From positions 1 through 64,000 of the forward strand of contig JARLGU010000003.1 of NCBI GenBank assembly GCA_031292625.1: a stretch of DNA of 64,000 bases. The letters run 5' to 3'. Position 1 is the first letter of the stretch. Each line of letters starts with the position of its first letter. Of the stretch, positions 7,797-17,103 are shown piece after piece. Source of the DNA: Capsulimonadaceae bacterium. Its GTDB lineage: Bacteria > Armatimonadota > Armatimonadia > Armatimonadales > Capsulimonadaceae. A program made the translations under genes and the position numbers. The notes below the pieces were generated by a model that had not been told where the DNA came from, did no database searches, and saw only the letters and a list, made by a program, of their open reading frames with translations.

Positions 7797-9215
7797 ATGT
7801 ACAACTGCAAATCGAAGGACGCAACCGAGTTTATTGACGATCAAGAGATCCTGGATACCCTGGAATACGCCCAAAAGAACAAGAACAACAGGGAACTGAT
7901 CGGCTCCATTCTCAAGCGCGCCAGAGACTGCAAGGGCCTTTCCCACCGCGAGGCGGCGGTCCTGCTGGACTGCGACCTGGTGGACCTCAACGAGCAGATG
8001 TATGCTCTAGCGCAAGAGATCAAGCAAGATTTCTACGGCAACCGCATCGTCATGTTCGCCCCCCTGTACCTTTCCAATTATTGCGTGAATGGTTGCGTCT
8101 ATTGTCCTTATCACGCCAAGAACAAGAATATTTCGCGGAAGAAACTCTCACAAGACGATATCGTTCGTGAAGTGGTTGCTTTGCAAGACCTTGGGCATAA
8201 GCGTCTCGCTCTTGAAGCGGGCGAAGATCCGGTCAACAACCCAATCGAATATATCCTGGAGAGCATCGAGACGGTTTACCGCATCAAGCATAAAAACGGC
8301 GCGATACGGCGCGTCAATGTCAACATCGCCGCCACAACGGTTGAGAACTACAGCAAACTGCGCGATGCCGGCATTGGCACCTATATTTTGTTCCAGGAGA
8401 CGTACAACAAGGCGAACTACGAAAGCCTCCATCCGACCGGCCCCAAGCACAACTATGCCTATCATACGGAGGCCATGGATCGCGCCATGGAGGGCGGCAT
8501 CGACGATGTCGGTATCGGCGTCCTGTTCGGTCTGAACATGTACCGCTATGATTTCGTCGGCCTGTTGATGCATGCGGAGCATTTGGAAGCCGCGATGGGC
8601 GTCGGGCCGCATACCATTAGCGTTCCGCGCATCTGTCCAGCCGAGGACATCGACCCCAAGAGCTTTAGCAATGCAATTTCAGACGATATATTCGCGAAGA
8701 TTGTAGCCGTCATCCGCATCTCTGTTCCGTATACGGGAATGATCATCTCAACTCGCGAATCGCAAAAATCGAGGGAACGCGTGCTCCACCTGGGCGTTTC
8801 TCAGATCAGCGGCGGATCGAGCACAAGCGTTGGAGGCTATGTTGAGCCGGAAGCGGAGGACGATAATTCCGCGCAATTTGAACGCAGCGATACGCGTACG
8901 TTGGACGAAATTGTAAGCTGGTTGCTCGATATGGGCTACATCCCGAGCTTTTGTACGGCATGTTATCGGGCAGGGCGAACGGGAGACCGTTTTATGAGCC
9001 TGGTAAAGTCAGGGCAAATTGCCAACTGTTGCCAGCCTAATGCGCTTATGACGCTAAGCGAATATCTGACGGATTATGCATCTCCGACGACCAGGTCAAA
9101 AGGCGAAGCCCTGATTGCAAGCGAGATTTCCCGCGTCCCGAACGAAAAGACGCGTGAGATTGCAAAACAAAACTTGATAGAAATATCGAAAGGCAAACGC
9201 GATTTCCGGTTTTGA
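7797..9215 (+). CDS. hydG: [FeFe]-hydrogenase maturase HydG, radical SAM tyrosine lyase
   Basis: HydG cleaves tyrosine with a radical-SAM [4Fe-4S] cluster to make the CO and CN ligands of the H-cluster. At 472 residues this is full length. The radical-SAM CX3CX2C motif is C96, C100, C103 (CVNGCVYC), preceded by the family-typical FAPLYLSNYC. The auxiliary-cluster cysteines are C386 and C389 (CTACYR) with C411/C412 (CCQPNA). GGAAG sits 8-12 bases upstream of the ATG. No hydE, hydF or hydA lies within the window, so it is an orphan here with only the TM1266-type regulator. Its codon use looks more AT-rich than its neighbours, hinting at transfer. Whether a hydrogenase exists elsewhere in the genome cannot be seen. 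Confidence 0.93.
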   Translation: MYNCKSKDATEFIDDQEILDTLEYAQKNKNNRELIGSILKRARDCKGLSHREAAVLLDCDLVDLNEQMYALAQEIKQDFYGNRIVMFAPLYLSNYCVNGCVYCPYHAKNKNISRKKLSQDDIVREVVALQDLGHKRLALEAGEDPVNNPIEYILESIETVYRIKHKNGAIRRVNVNIAATTVENYSKLRDAGIGTYILFQETYNKANYESLHPTGPKHNYAYHTEAMDRAMEGGIDDVGIGVLFGLNMYRYDFVGLLMHAEHLEAAMGVGPHTISVPRICPAEDIDPKSFSNAISDDIFAKIVAVIRISVPYTGMIISTRESQKSRERVLHLGVSQISGGSSTSVGGYVEPEAEDDNSAQFERSDTRTLDEIVSWLLDMGYIPSFCTACYRAGRTGDRFMSLVKSGQIANCCQPNALMTLSEYLTDYASPTTRSKGEALIASEISRVPNEKTREIAKQNLIEISKGKRDFRF

Positions 9216-9392
9216 TTTTTCGCATTCGCTTGTCCCGTCCCGCATAAGCGCACCGTGGGACGAGTTCGCGGCGCTGGACGAATATGCCTCGAACGTGAAA
9301 GCCTCATAGAGGCACGCTTTTGGCGCCTGCGAGCAGACCGCTCTTTGCTTCGTATCGCCAGCCGCGCCAGCGGCCGGCATACCGGCTACCGC

Positions 9393-11771
9393 CTATTTGG
9401 GGGTCGTCGACGAGGTCGAACTGCTCGCAGCAAGCGAGAGCGTCGAGGACGGAAGGCCTGGGGCCGATACGATCAGTTCGACCGCCCCGGTCTCACCGGC
9501 CAAAGAGCGCAGAACCACGAGCGCTCGGCCCCGATACGTTGCGTGCGTTGAGCTGCGGAAGCATGTGTGATTGCTCGGGTCCGGTGCCGCCATCGCAAAC
9601 AGCGCGGCCGAACCGGTCACTTCCGCGGTCACACTCACTGCGGCGTCCGGCACACGCAGGCCGTTTTCGTCCTCGATCGCGACATCGACGTGGGCGACAT
9701 CGTTGCCGTCGGCGGTCATGACGAGCGTGTCCGCCGTCAGCCGGATCCGGGCGGGAGCGCCTGCCGTGCGCAGTTCGTGCTCCGCGACGACGCGTCCCCC
9801 TATCTTGCCAATCGCCTTGAGGCAACCGGGCTCGAACGGCGCTTGCAGCGTATGAATCGGCGAACCGTCCGGGTTTGCGCGACTTACGCCCAACGTCCTC
9901 CCATTCAGCTCAATGTGGATCTCCTCGCAGTTCGAATAGCACACCACTTTGAGCGCCTCCACCCCTTCCCAATTCCAATGCGCGTGAACATCCGGCAGCG
10001 TCCAATCCACGTGCGGCGACGCTCCAGGTCTCTCGACCGCAAGGTAAACCGACGGCGCGCCCGACCAGATCGCACGATAGTAGTAGTAATGGGGCTTTGG
10101 GTAGCTGCAGAGGTCGATTGGCGACGAGACGCTTTGGATACGCGGCCAAGCCGCCTCGCCCAGGTAGTCATGTCCGGCCCAGATAAACTCGCCCGCGACC
10201 GCCGGGTTGTCCTTTACCGCACGCCAGTAGTCGAAATACTGATGCGTCTCGGTGCCAAGCAGCTTGCGCTGGGGATGGTCGCGGTGGATCGAGACATAGT
10301 AGTCCGGATACTTCCGGTGGACATAGTTGTAACCGGCGACGTCCAGCATATCCATTAAGCCGACTTGATTCGCCTCCCAGGCAAAATCGCATCCCATGGT
10401 AACCGGCCGCGTTGGGTCTTCCTCGCGCGTGATCTCAATGAGACGTTTAAGCTTGGGGAGCGCGCTTGGGCGGCCTTGCTCGGGGATCTCATTACCCACG
10501 CTGTAAATGACGATGCTTGGGTGACGCCGGTCCCGGCGGATCATAGTCCGCAGATCGGTCTCCGACCATTGATCGAAGTAAAGGTGATAACCAGCCTCGC
10601 ACTTCCCCCACGTTCCTTCGACCAATCCCGGCGTATAGCCTTCGGTCCACTCGTCAAACGCTTCGTCCATCACAAGAAAGCCCATCTCATCGCAGAAGTC
10701 GTAAACTTCCGCCGGAAAAGGGCAGTGACTGAGCCGCAGAGCGTTGCATCCCATGTCCTTGAGCAGACGCAATCGACGCCGCCACGTGCGTTCCGGAACC
10801 GCGGCGCCGATGCAACCGGCGTCATGATGCAGGCATACGCCCTTCAAGTGAGTCTTTACGCCGTTAAGCACAAAACCCTGATCGGCATCGAAGACGGCAG
10901 TCCGGATACCGAGCGGAAACGTCTGCTCGTCGACCACTGAAACGCCATCGCGCAGCGTGGTCCGTACGCGATAGAGGTACGGATTGGACGGCGACCAGAG
11001 GTTCGGGTTTGCAACCGCGAATTGCTCGGAGATCGTCGTCGCGGAATGCTCAAGCATCGCAAAGCGGCGGCTTTTCTCGGCGACAATCCGTCCGGCTGCA
11101 TCTTCAATGACCGTGGTAAGCGTGCACGAACAGGACGATGTTTCATCCTGGGTCTCGCTCTTCTGTCCCACGCGGATGGTTTCCGCAAACCTTGCGACCA
11201 TCACGCGGATCGCGACATCCACGGTTGCAAGCGCCGCCCCCTCGGAGAGCGACGCCGTCGCGATCGAGCATCCCCACGGATCGATATGCAAGACATTACG
11301 CTCGATCAACCAAACATGCCGGAAGATGCCGCTTCCCGAGTACCACCGGCTGTTCGGCTGCTTTGAGTTGTCGACACGCACCGCGATCACGTTCGCCGCG
11401 GAGTCCTTGGCGAGAAACGGGGTGATGTCATACTCGAAGGCCGAGTATCCATAAGGCCTGCGTCCGAGATAGCGCCCGTTGATCCAGACGTCGCTGTTCA
11501 TGTAGACGCCGTCGAAGTGGACGTAGTGCTTCTTGTCCGCGCTCGCCAGCGCCGTGAAGGACTTTCTGTACCAGCCGACGCCGGTCGGCAAAGATGCCGT
11601 CGCTCCCGTGTGGCTCGCGTCGAACTCTCCCTCGACGCTCCAATCGTGCGGCAAATCCACGATCCGCCAGGCGGAATCGTCGTACTCGGGGCGCGCGGCT
11701 CGCGAATCGTCGCCAAGAAAGAAGCGCCACTCATCTTCGAAATCACGATGGCGCAAATTGGGTGTCGTCAT
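9393..11771 (-). CDS. Glycoside hydrolase family 2, beta-galactosidase-like
   Basis: The 792-residue protein has the GH2 order: sugar-binding jelly roll (about 1-165, with GVGWYRK and SRWYSGSGIFRHVW), Ig-like domain (to about 295), TIM barrel (about 295-590) and C-terminal beta domains. The acid/base is Glu428 in SVGNEIPEQ and the nucleophile is Glu508 in LLGTETHQY. No signal peptide is evident, so a cytoplasmic beta-galactosidase or beta-glucuronidase acting on imported oligosaccharides is likely; the exact sugar is open. I start at 11771, where GAGT-free upstream codons stop resembling the family and AGGAT precedes the ATG; an in-frame start at 11867 would add 32 residues. It converges on hydG. 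Confidence 0.85.
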   Translation of the reverse strand: MTTPNLRHRDFEDEWRFFLGDDSRAARPEYDDSAWRIVDLPHDWSVEGEFDASHTGATASLPTGVGWYRKSFTALASADKKHYVHFDGVYMNSDVWINGRYLGRRPYGYSAFEYDITPFLAKDSAANVIAVRVDNSKQPNSRWYSGSGIFRHVWLIERNVLHIDPWGCSIATASLSEGAALATVDVAIRVMVARFAETIRVGQKSETQDETSSCSCTLTTVIEDAAGRIVAEKSRRFAMLEHSATTISEQFAVANPNLWSPSNPYLYRVRTTLRDGVSVVDEQTFPLGIRTAVFDADQGFVLNGVKTHLKGVCLHHDAGCIGAAVPERTWRRRLRLLKDMGCNALRLSHCPFPAEVYDFCDEMGFLVMDEAFDEWTEGYTPGLVEGTWGKCEAGYHLYFDQWSETDLRTMIRRDRRHPSIVIYSVGNEIPEQGRPSALPKLKRLIEITREEDPTRPVTMGCDFAWEANQVGLMDMLDVAGYNYVHRKYPDYYVSIHRDHPQRKLLGTETHQYFDYWRAVKDNPAVAGEFIWAGHDYLGEAAWPRIQSVSSPIDLCSYPKPHYYYYRAIWSGAPSVYLAVERPGASPHVDWTLPDVHAHWNWEGVEALKVVCYSNCEEIHIELNGRTLGVSRANPDGSPIHTLQAPFEPGCLKAIGKIGGRVVAEHELRTAGAPARIRLTADTLVMTADGNDVAHVDVAIEDENGLRVPDAAVSVTAEVTGSAALFAMAAPDPSNHTCFRSSTHATYRGRALVVLRSLAGETGAVELIVSAPGLPSSTLSLAASSSTSSTTPK

Positions 11772-12046
11772 AATAGTCCATCCTGCGGCAACCTCTAGCG
11801 ACCTTGCCACGCGCGGATCCCCGCTTACATGCAGAGGGCTCGATGCGGCAATGGCCGGCGTACTCACACACGTGACTTACTGGGTTAGCCCAGGTCAACT
11901 TCGCCAAGAAGCAGAAATTATCCCCCCGCACAAGACGCCAGAATTGAAATTAACTGAAATCTTTTCGCGCTCTTGCCAGCCCGGCATGATGCAGCGCCGC
12001 CGACGAGCACTCGTTGGCGGCGCCGGCATTCTCGATACGAAATACA

Positions 12047-12619
12047 CTAACGGGCCGCGAGAACCTGCGCCTCCCTTTCCTTGATCCGCTGATTTAGGCG
12101 GATTTGAAGATACAGCACGCCGAAAAAGAACGTCCCCACCGTGCCGAATCCGCGCAATTTAGGAGCCGTTCGCTCGAGCACGGCATTGAGCGTGCCGCGA
12201 AACCAGAATGCCAAAAAGAGGCCGAAAACTCCGACCAGCAAGCCAACTGCCTGGTCACCTTCGTGAAAGAGCCGGGCCATCGATGGCGCGGTCACGCCGA
12301 CCATTCCCGCCGCAAACGCAACAACGAAATTGGCGATTTGCAGGCAAAGGAGCGTCCAGATCAGCGGGATCGGAATCGCCTTGCTGGGGATCACGCGATC
12401 GACGACCTTAGCCGTTCGCAACATCCAAAATGGCGCATAAAGCCCAAGGGTAACGATTAGCAGCAAGAGCAACAAGAACTCATTCTGGCGCTCGAATTCG
12501 CGGATATCCGCCGTACCCTCCCCGGACAAAGGAGGCAGCGGCTCAGCGGTCGGCGTTGGCGGCCAGGCAGGCGCCGAGCGAGACTTATCGGTCGAAGACG
12601 GCGGGGTCTGGTCTGACAT
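12047..12619 (-). CDS. DUF4234-like integral membrane protein
   Basis: The 190-residue protein starts with a Pro/Ser-rich hydrophilic segment (1-45) and then has about four hydrophobic stretches, including LLLIVTLGLYAPFWMLR, which resembles the DUF4234 signature, WTLLCLQIANFVVAF, and VGLLVGVFGLFLAFWF. It ends in a Lys/Arg/Glu tail. The function of the family is unknown. The ATG at 12619 is preceded by AGGAGAAAGAG; an upstream TTG or ATG at 12721 would place coding sequence across the probable promoter, so I rejected it. Confidence 0.6.
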   Translation of the reverse strand: MSDQTPPSSTDKSRSAPAWPPTPTAEPLPPLSGEGTADIREFERQNEFLLLLLLIVTLGLYAPFWMLRTAKVVDRVIPSKAIPIPLIWTLLCLQIANFVVAFAAGMVGVTAPSMARLFHEGDQAVGLLVGVFGLFLAFWFRGTLNAVLERTAPKLRGFGTVGTFFFGVLYLQIRLNQRIKEREAQVLAAR

Positions 12620-12712
12620 ATTTACTCTCTTTCTCCTCGCCAGTACGGACGGCGAGGACGAACGTGTGCAGAGGCCACGAGTTGTCGTCTGTCTCAAGCG
12701 TGATAATTGAGC

Positions 12713-12740
12713 ATTATACATACTATGAGAATATTTACAA
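12713..12740 (-). promoter_or_regulatory. Probable sigma-70 promoter of the DUF4234-like gene
   Basis: On the minus strand TTGTAA (12740-12735) and a perfect TATAAT (12718-12713) are 16 bases apart in an AT-rich patch, about 95 bases upstream of the start at 12619. Confidence 0.55.
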
Positions 12741-12931
12741 CCATTTTCTCGTAATTTTGAGATTCTATTTCAACATAGATGCTCAATGAGCGCGCCGCGC
12801 GCCGCCAACGCAACTGGCTCATCGCGGCATAAACGATGCGTCTCGAAAGGGTGAGGAGGTATACATAAGAGCAAAGATACGATTGTCTTGACTGATCGTT
12901 TCGACCAATCAGCAGACAGGAACATTTAGTA

Positions 12932-14884
12932 ATGAACGAAGCACCGATCATCGCGCGCAAGCTGTTTTTTGGCAATCCCGACCGCTCGTCGGTCCAAATC
13001 AGTCCCGACGGAGCAAGCATTTCCTGGCTGGCTCCCGTCAACGGAGTGCTGAACGCTTGGGTCGCCTCAAGGGATGACTTGGCGAGCGCTCGCCCGCTCA
13101 CTCACGATACGGCGCGCGGGATTCGCAACTATTGCTGGGCCTATTCGTCCCGGCAGATTCTCTTCACACAGGACAATAACGGCGACGAAAACTGGAGGCT
13201 TTATGCGGCCGACGTGCACACCGGAAGCGTCAAAGACCTTACGCCGTTTGATGGGGTCAATGCGCATATCGTCGCGACCAATCCGAAATACCCTGAAGAG
13301 GTGGTTGCCGGACTCAACAATCGCAAGCCCGAGTGGCACGACATTTACCGCGTGAACACCGTTACGGGCGAATTAACGCTGCTCCTACAACATGACCGCT
13401 TCTGCTCGGTGCTCGTGGATAACGATTACCGCATCCGCGGCGCGTACCAGATGACTGCTGACGGAGGGCTTGACCTTTTCGTCCCCGTGAACGGCGATTG
13501 GCGGTTGAGAGAGACGATCCCGCCGGAAGATATGATGACTACCGGACCCATTGGCTTCGACAAGACCAACGAGCGCCTCATTGTAAAGGATAGCCGAGGA
13601 CGAAATACGGCCGCGCTTGTGGAAGTCGATTACGAATCCCGCTCCACGCGGATCCTCGCGGAAGACCCGCTTTCCGACGCCGACGACATCCTTCGCCATC
13701 CCGCCGATAAGCATATCCAGGCGGTCTCGTTTAACTACGACCGCAAGCGCTGGCAGATCCTGGACGAGTCGATCGAGCCGGATCTGGCGTATTTGCGCAC
13801 CGTGTCGCACGGCGACGTCGAGATTACGAGCCGCTCCCTCGATGACCGCTTCTGGCTGATCGCGTTCCTGATCGACGATGGCCCGGCCCGCTATTACCTC
13901 TACGAGCGGGAGAAGCGCCATGCCGCATTCTTGTTTACCAACCGGGCGGCCCTCGAGGGCCTTGCACTCGCAAAGATGCGCCCCGTTGTCATCAAATCCC
14001 GCGACGGTCTCGATCTCGTCGCCTACTACACGCTGCCGGTTGGCTGCGACGCCGACGGCAACGGCATCCCCGATCGCCCGATGCCGATGATCTTCACGCC
14101 GCACGGAGGGCCGTGGTGGCGCGATTCGTGGGGGTACGATGCGTGGAACCAGTGGCTTGCCAACCGCGGCTACGTCGTGCTGTCCGTGAACTTTCGCGCC
14201 TCCACCGGCTTCGGCAAGGCGTTCCTCAACGCCGGCGATCGTGAATGGGGCGGCAAGATTATCGAGGACCAGGTCGATGCCGTCCAGTGGGCGATCGCCG
14301 CCGGGATCGCCGATCCAAACCGCGTGGCTGTGATGGGCGCAAGCTTCGGCGGGTATTCGACGCTCGCGGGGCTGACGTTCAACCCCGAGTTATTTGCCTG
14401 CGGCGTGGACCTCGTCGGCATCGCGAACCTGGTTTCGTGGATGGAGTCCATTCCGGCCTACTGGAAACCCGTCTTGAACCTCCTGGTCACGCGCGTCGGA
14501 GATCCCAGCACGGAGGACGGCAGGGCGCTTCTCGTGAACCATTCGCCGTTGACGTTCGTCGACCGCATCTGCAGGCCCTTGCTGATCGGACAGGGCGCAA
14601 ACGATCCCCGAGTGCGTCAAGCGGAGCCTGACCAGATTGTCTCCGCCATGCACGCCAAGAAATTCCCGGTCACCTACGTGGTTTACCCCGATGAAGGTCA
14701 CGGATTCGCCCGTCCGGAAAACAACCTCTCGTTCTACGCAATCAGCGAGGCATTTTTAGCGAGGCATCTCGGCGGTCGCAGTGAGCCCATCGGAGGCGAT
14801 TTCGAGGGCGCCAGCCTCGATGTCCTGACGGGAGCAAACGAAGTTCCGGGCCTCGACGAGGCAATCGACAAGCGCCTCTCTTGA
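12932..14884 (+). CDS. S9 family peptidase, acylaminoacyl-peptidase-like
   Basis: At 650 residues this matches prolyl-oligopeptidase-family enzymes with an N-terminal beta-propeller (about 20-360; repeated blades such as SYFTQDNNGDENWR-like segments around 85-100) and a C-terminal alpha/beta-hydrolase. The catalytic triad is Ser471 (GASFGGYS), Asp558 (GANDPRVRQ) and His590 (DEGHGFARPEN). HGGPW about residue 391 forms the oxyanion region. There is no signal peptide, so it probably trims short or acylated peptides in the cytoplasm. AGGAA lies 9-13 bases upstream of the ATG. The last 45 residues extend beyond the usual fold. The downstream gene is a LacI regulator with its own promoter. Confidence 0.88.
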   Translation: MNEAPIIARKLFFGNPDRSSVQISPDGASISWLAPVNGVLNAWVASRDDLASARPLTHDTARGIRNYCWAYSSRQILFTQDNNGDENWRLYAADVHTGSVKDLTPFDGVNAHIVATNPKYPEEVVAGLNNRKPEWHDIYRVNTVTGELTLLLQHDRFCSVLVDNDYRIRGAYQMTADGGLDLFVPVNGDWRLRETIPPEDMMTTGPIGFDKTNERLIVKDSRGRNTAALVEVDYESRSTRILAEDPLSDADDILRHPADKHIQAVSFNYDRKRWQILDESIEPDLAYLRTVSHGDVEITSRSLDDRFWLIAFLIDDGPARYYLYEREKRHAAFLFTNRAALEGLALAKMRPVVIKSRDGLDLVAYYTLPVGCDADGNGIPDRPMPMIFTPHGGPWWRDSWGYDAWNQWLANRGYVVLSVNFRASTGFGKAFLNAGDREWGGKIIEDQVDAVQWAIAAGIADPNRVAVMGASFGGYSTLAGLTFNPELFACGVDLVGIANLVSWMESIPAYWKPVLNLLVTRVGDPSTEDGRALLVNHSPLTFVDRICRPLLIGQGANDPRVRQAEPDQIVSAMHAKKFPVTYVVYPDEGHGFARPENNLSFYAISEAFLARHLGGRSEPIGGDFEGASLDVLTGANEVPGLDEAIDKRLS

Positions 14885-14918
14885 CGGTGAAATAAAAAGG
14901 GCAGCGGCAAAACGCCTC

Positions 14919-15000
14919 TTGACAGTTAGAGAAGCCAGTGATATACTGAGATCAACCAAACGGCGTTTGTTATATTGTTTGACATTTCCAAACGGCGTTT
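14919..15000 (+). promoter_or_regulatory. Strong promoter with two LacI-type operators
   Basis: TTGACA (14919-14924), 17 bases, then TATACT (14942-14947): a near-consensus sigma-70 promoter with a start expected near 14954. Immediately downstream are two identical near-palindromes AAACGGCGTTT (14958-14968 and 14990-15000), 32 bp centre to centre, about three helical turns. Placement over the initial transcribed region, right before a LacI-family gene, indicates autoregulation by looping or cooperative binding. The regulator assignment is inference. Confidence 0.75.
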
Positions 15001-15018
15001 ACTTGCAAGGAATGGCAG

Positions 15019-16098
15019 ATGCTCGGAACTGAAGAGACGAAAAGAGTATTTAAGAAGGCATCGCTTCGAGATGTTGCAAAGGCGGCGAATGTCTCGGTGA
15101 CGACGATGTCACATTATCTGTCCGGGCGCTCCGGGATCTGCTCGGCGGAGACAGGGCGGCGGATTCAAGGCGCTCTCGAAAGACTTCACTATGTTCCGAA
15201 CTCGCTCGAGCGGGGACTGCGCTCCGGTCGAACCCAGTGCCTGGGTATCTGCATGACGCATCTCAAGGACATTGCCGTCGATGAGCGCGATTCGTTTGTC
15301 ACACGTGCCTGGAGAGGCATCGGGAAAGTCTCAGATGAATACGAGCTATCTTTATTGCAATATCCAGTCACGGTTCGCGAAGGGACCGATGCTGCTCCCT
15401 TTCTGGATGGCCGTATCGACGGGCTGGTCATGAGCGTTTTGAGCTATCGCGATGCCCGCCTAGACAAGATCGTGGCCGCAGGACTTCCCTGCGTCGCAAT
15501 TGATTGCATTGAGGATCTACCGCCTAACTGTGGCGCCGCCTGGGCTGATGAATCGATGACTGCCAATCTTGCCCTTAATCGTCTGTGGTCCGCCGGTCAC
15601 AGGCGCATCGCCTTCATTGCGGCGAGTAGCCTGGTCCCGCCGTACGTGGGCATCTCAGGACGACGGATCGTAGCCTACATTCAATGGATGTCGGCGCGTA
15701 GCGTCTATATGCCGGAATATCTCCTTTCCGCACAAGCCTGGGAGGGGAATGGCGTGGAAGGCGCGATTACTGAAATGTTGGCGTTGCCACGGAGGCCGAC
15801 CGCGCTATTTTGCGCGAACGACCGCATCGCGTGGAGGGTAATCGAGGCGCTGTCGGCGAAGGGTTTCGATGTGCCCGGAGACTTTTCGGTCGTTGGCGTC
15901 GATAACCTGATCCTGTCAAATGCGCCAGCTCCCCGCTTGACAACGGTGGACGTACCGGCGGATGTCATTGGCGAACAAGCGATGCGCGCCCTCATGAAGC
16001 TATTCAGCAACGCACCAATCGAAGAGTGCCGAATTTGCGTCCCGGTCACGAATCTTGTCGAGGGCGACACCGTCGCGCTCGCACGAGAACCGTACTGA
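15019..16098 (+). CDS. LacI-family transcriptional regulator (locus A)
   Basis: The 359-residue protein has an N-terminal LacI helix-turn-helix (about 11-35: SLRDVAKAANVSVTTMSHYL) with hinge helix near residue 60, then a periplasmic-binding-protein-like effector domain to about 350 (VVGVDN and LTTVDVP are family marks). AAGGA precedes the ATG by 8 bases. It is first in an apparent operon with a pseudopilin (28 bases downstream) and a beta-helix protein, so it probably represses these until a plant-derived sugar is bound. The effector cannot be inferred from sequence. Its own promoter carries two matching operators. Confidence 0.92.
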   Translation: MLGTEETKRVFKKASLRDVAKAANVSVTTMSHYLSGRSGICSAETGRRIQGALERLHYVPNSLERGLRSGRTQCLGICMTHLKDIAVDERDSFVTRAWRGIGKVSDEYELSLLQYPVTVREGTDAAPFLDGRIDGLVMSVLSYRDARLDKIVAAGLPCVAIDCIEDLPPNCGAAWADESMTANLALNRLWSAGHRRIAFIAASSLVPPYVGISGRRIVAYIQWMSARSVYMPEYLLSAQAWEGNGVEGAITEMLALPRRPTALFCANDRIAWRVIEALSAKGFDVPGDFSVVGVDNLILSNAPAPRLTTVDVPADVIGEQAMRALMKLFSNAPIEECRICVPVTNLVEGDTVALAREPY

Positions 16099-16126
16099 TC
16101 GATAATTCAGGAAGGGATGACTTCTC

Positions 16127-17044
16127 ATGAAAAAAATGGCTTTCACTTTAATAGAACTACTTATTGTTATCGCTATAATTACAATATTAGCGGCAATATT
16201 GTTCCCTGTGTTCGCAACCGCGCGCGAAAAGGCGAGGCAGTCGTCATGCGCGAGCAACGAGAAGCAACTCGGCACGGCATTTATGCAATACGTCCAAGAT
16301 TACGACGAATCGTTTCCTAATGGTCTTGCCGGATCGAGCGGCTACAACGGCGGAGGTTGGGCGGGGCAGATTTACCCCTACTGCAAAAGCGTGCAGCTCT
16401 TCACCTGCCCTGACGACCCGTTTCAAGCGACAACGTCTACGACATGGGGGCAGCGCAGCGCGATCTCGTACGGCTATAACGTCGACTTGCATCAGGTATC
16501 GACGGATCTTTCGTATCAGGAGGCGTCGAATGCGCCGGGCCTCATCATGGGCAAGTTGTCGGCGCCTGCTGTAACGGTTGTTCTATTCGAAATCCAACAA
16601 GTTAATCAAGGAGCAAATCTTAAAGCAGAAGCGCTAGGCCAGGAAGAGTGCTGCTTTAATAATGACAGCCTCAACCTGTCTCCAACTGGCAACGGCGGCT
16701 ATCAGAGTATCATCGCTGGCTGGCAAGGCGGGGCTGACTACGCGACCGGACCGCTGGGCGTCTACACGAGCGCGGCCTTCCCAGCGTACGGCGCGACGAG
16801 CGCCCCGACTGCATGGCCGAACGGGGGATACTGGCCGGGCCGCCATTCCGGCGGTTCCAATTGGCTGCTTGCCGATGGGCACGTCAAGTGGTTGCTCGGC
16901 GCGAACGTGTCTCCCGGCAGCGATGCTTCAAGGCCGACAGGCATAACGGATGCGCCAAGGTCGCCGGCCAGTCAAACGACGGCCGCAGGCACGTCGAACC
17001 TAGGCAACGGCAATTCGTACGCAATTACGTATAGCCCCATTTAA
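16127..17044 (+). CDS. H-X9-DG pseudopilin (DUF1559-like), locus A
   Basis: The 305-residue protein starts with a type IV prepilin-like signal ([12 protein letters not shown], then a 20-residue hydrophobic helix), so it should be processed by prepilin peptidase and held at or beyond the inner membrane. The residue before the cleavage site is Ala rather than the usual Gly. The C-terminal half has the H-X9-DG signature, His240 to Asp250-Gly251 (ADGHVKWL). These proteins are abundant in Planctomycetes and Armatimonadota; function is not established. GGAAGGG precedes the ATG. It lies between a LacI regulator and a polysaccharide-type beta-helix protein, the same arrangement as at 22-25 kb. Confidence 0.9.
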   Translation: MKKMAFTLIELLIVIAIITILAAILFPVFATAREKARQSSCASNEKQLGTAFMQYVQDYDESFPNGLAGSSGYNGGGWAGQIYPYCKSVQLFTCPDDPFQATTSTTWGQRSAISYGYNVDLHQVSTDLSYQEASNAPGLIMGKLSAPAVTVVLFEIQQVNQGANLKAEALGQEECCFNNDSLNLSPTGNGGYQSIIAGWQGGADYATGPLGVYTSAAFPAYGATSAPTAWPNGGYWPGRHSGGSNWLLADGHVKWLLGANVSPGSDASRPTGITDAPRSPASQTTAAGTSNLGNGNSYAITYSPI

Positions 17045-17103
17045 CTCGGTGAGACATTGCCCATACTCGGGCGTTCGGTTCCATTTAGGGAGGTCAATAA
17101 TTC

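Noticed and set aside
9567-10358. 263-codon plus-strand frame
   Set aside because: Antisense to GH2, which has both catalytic Glu motifs.
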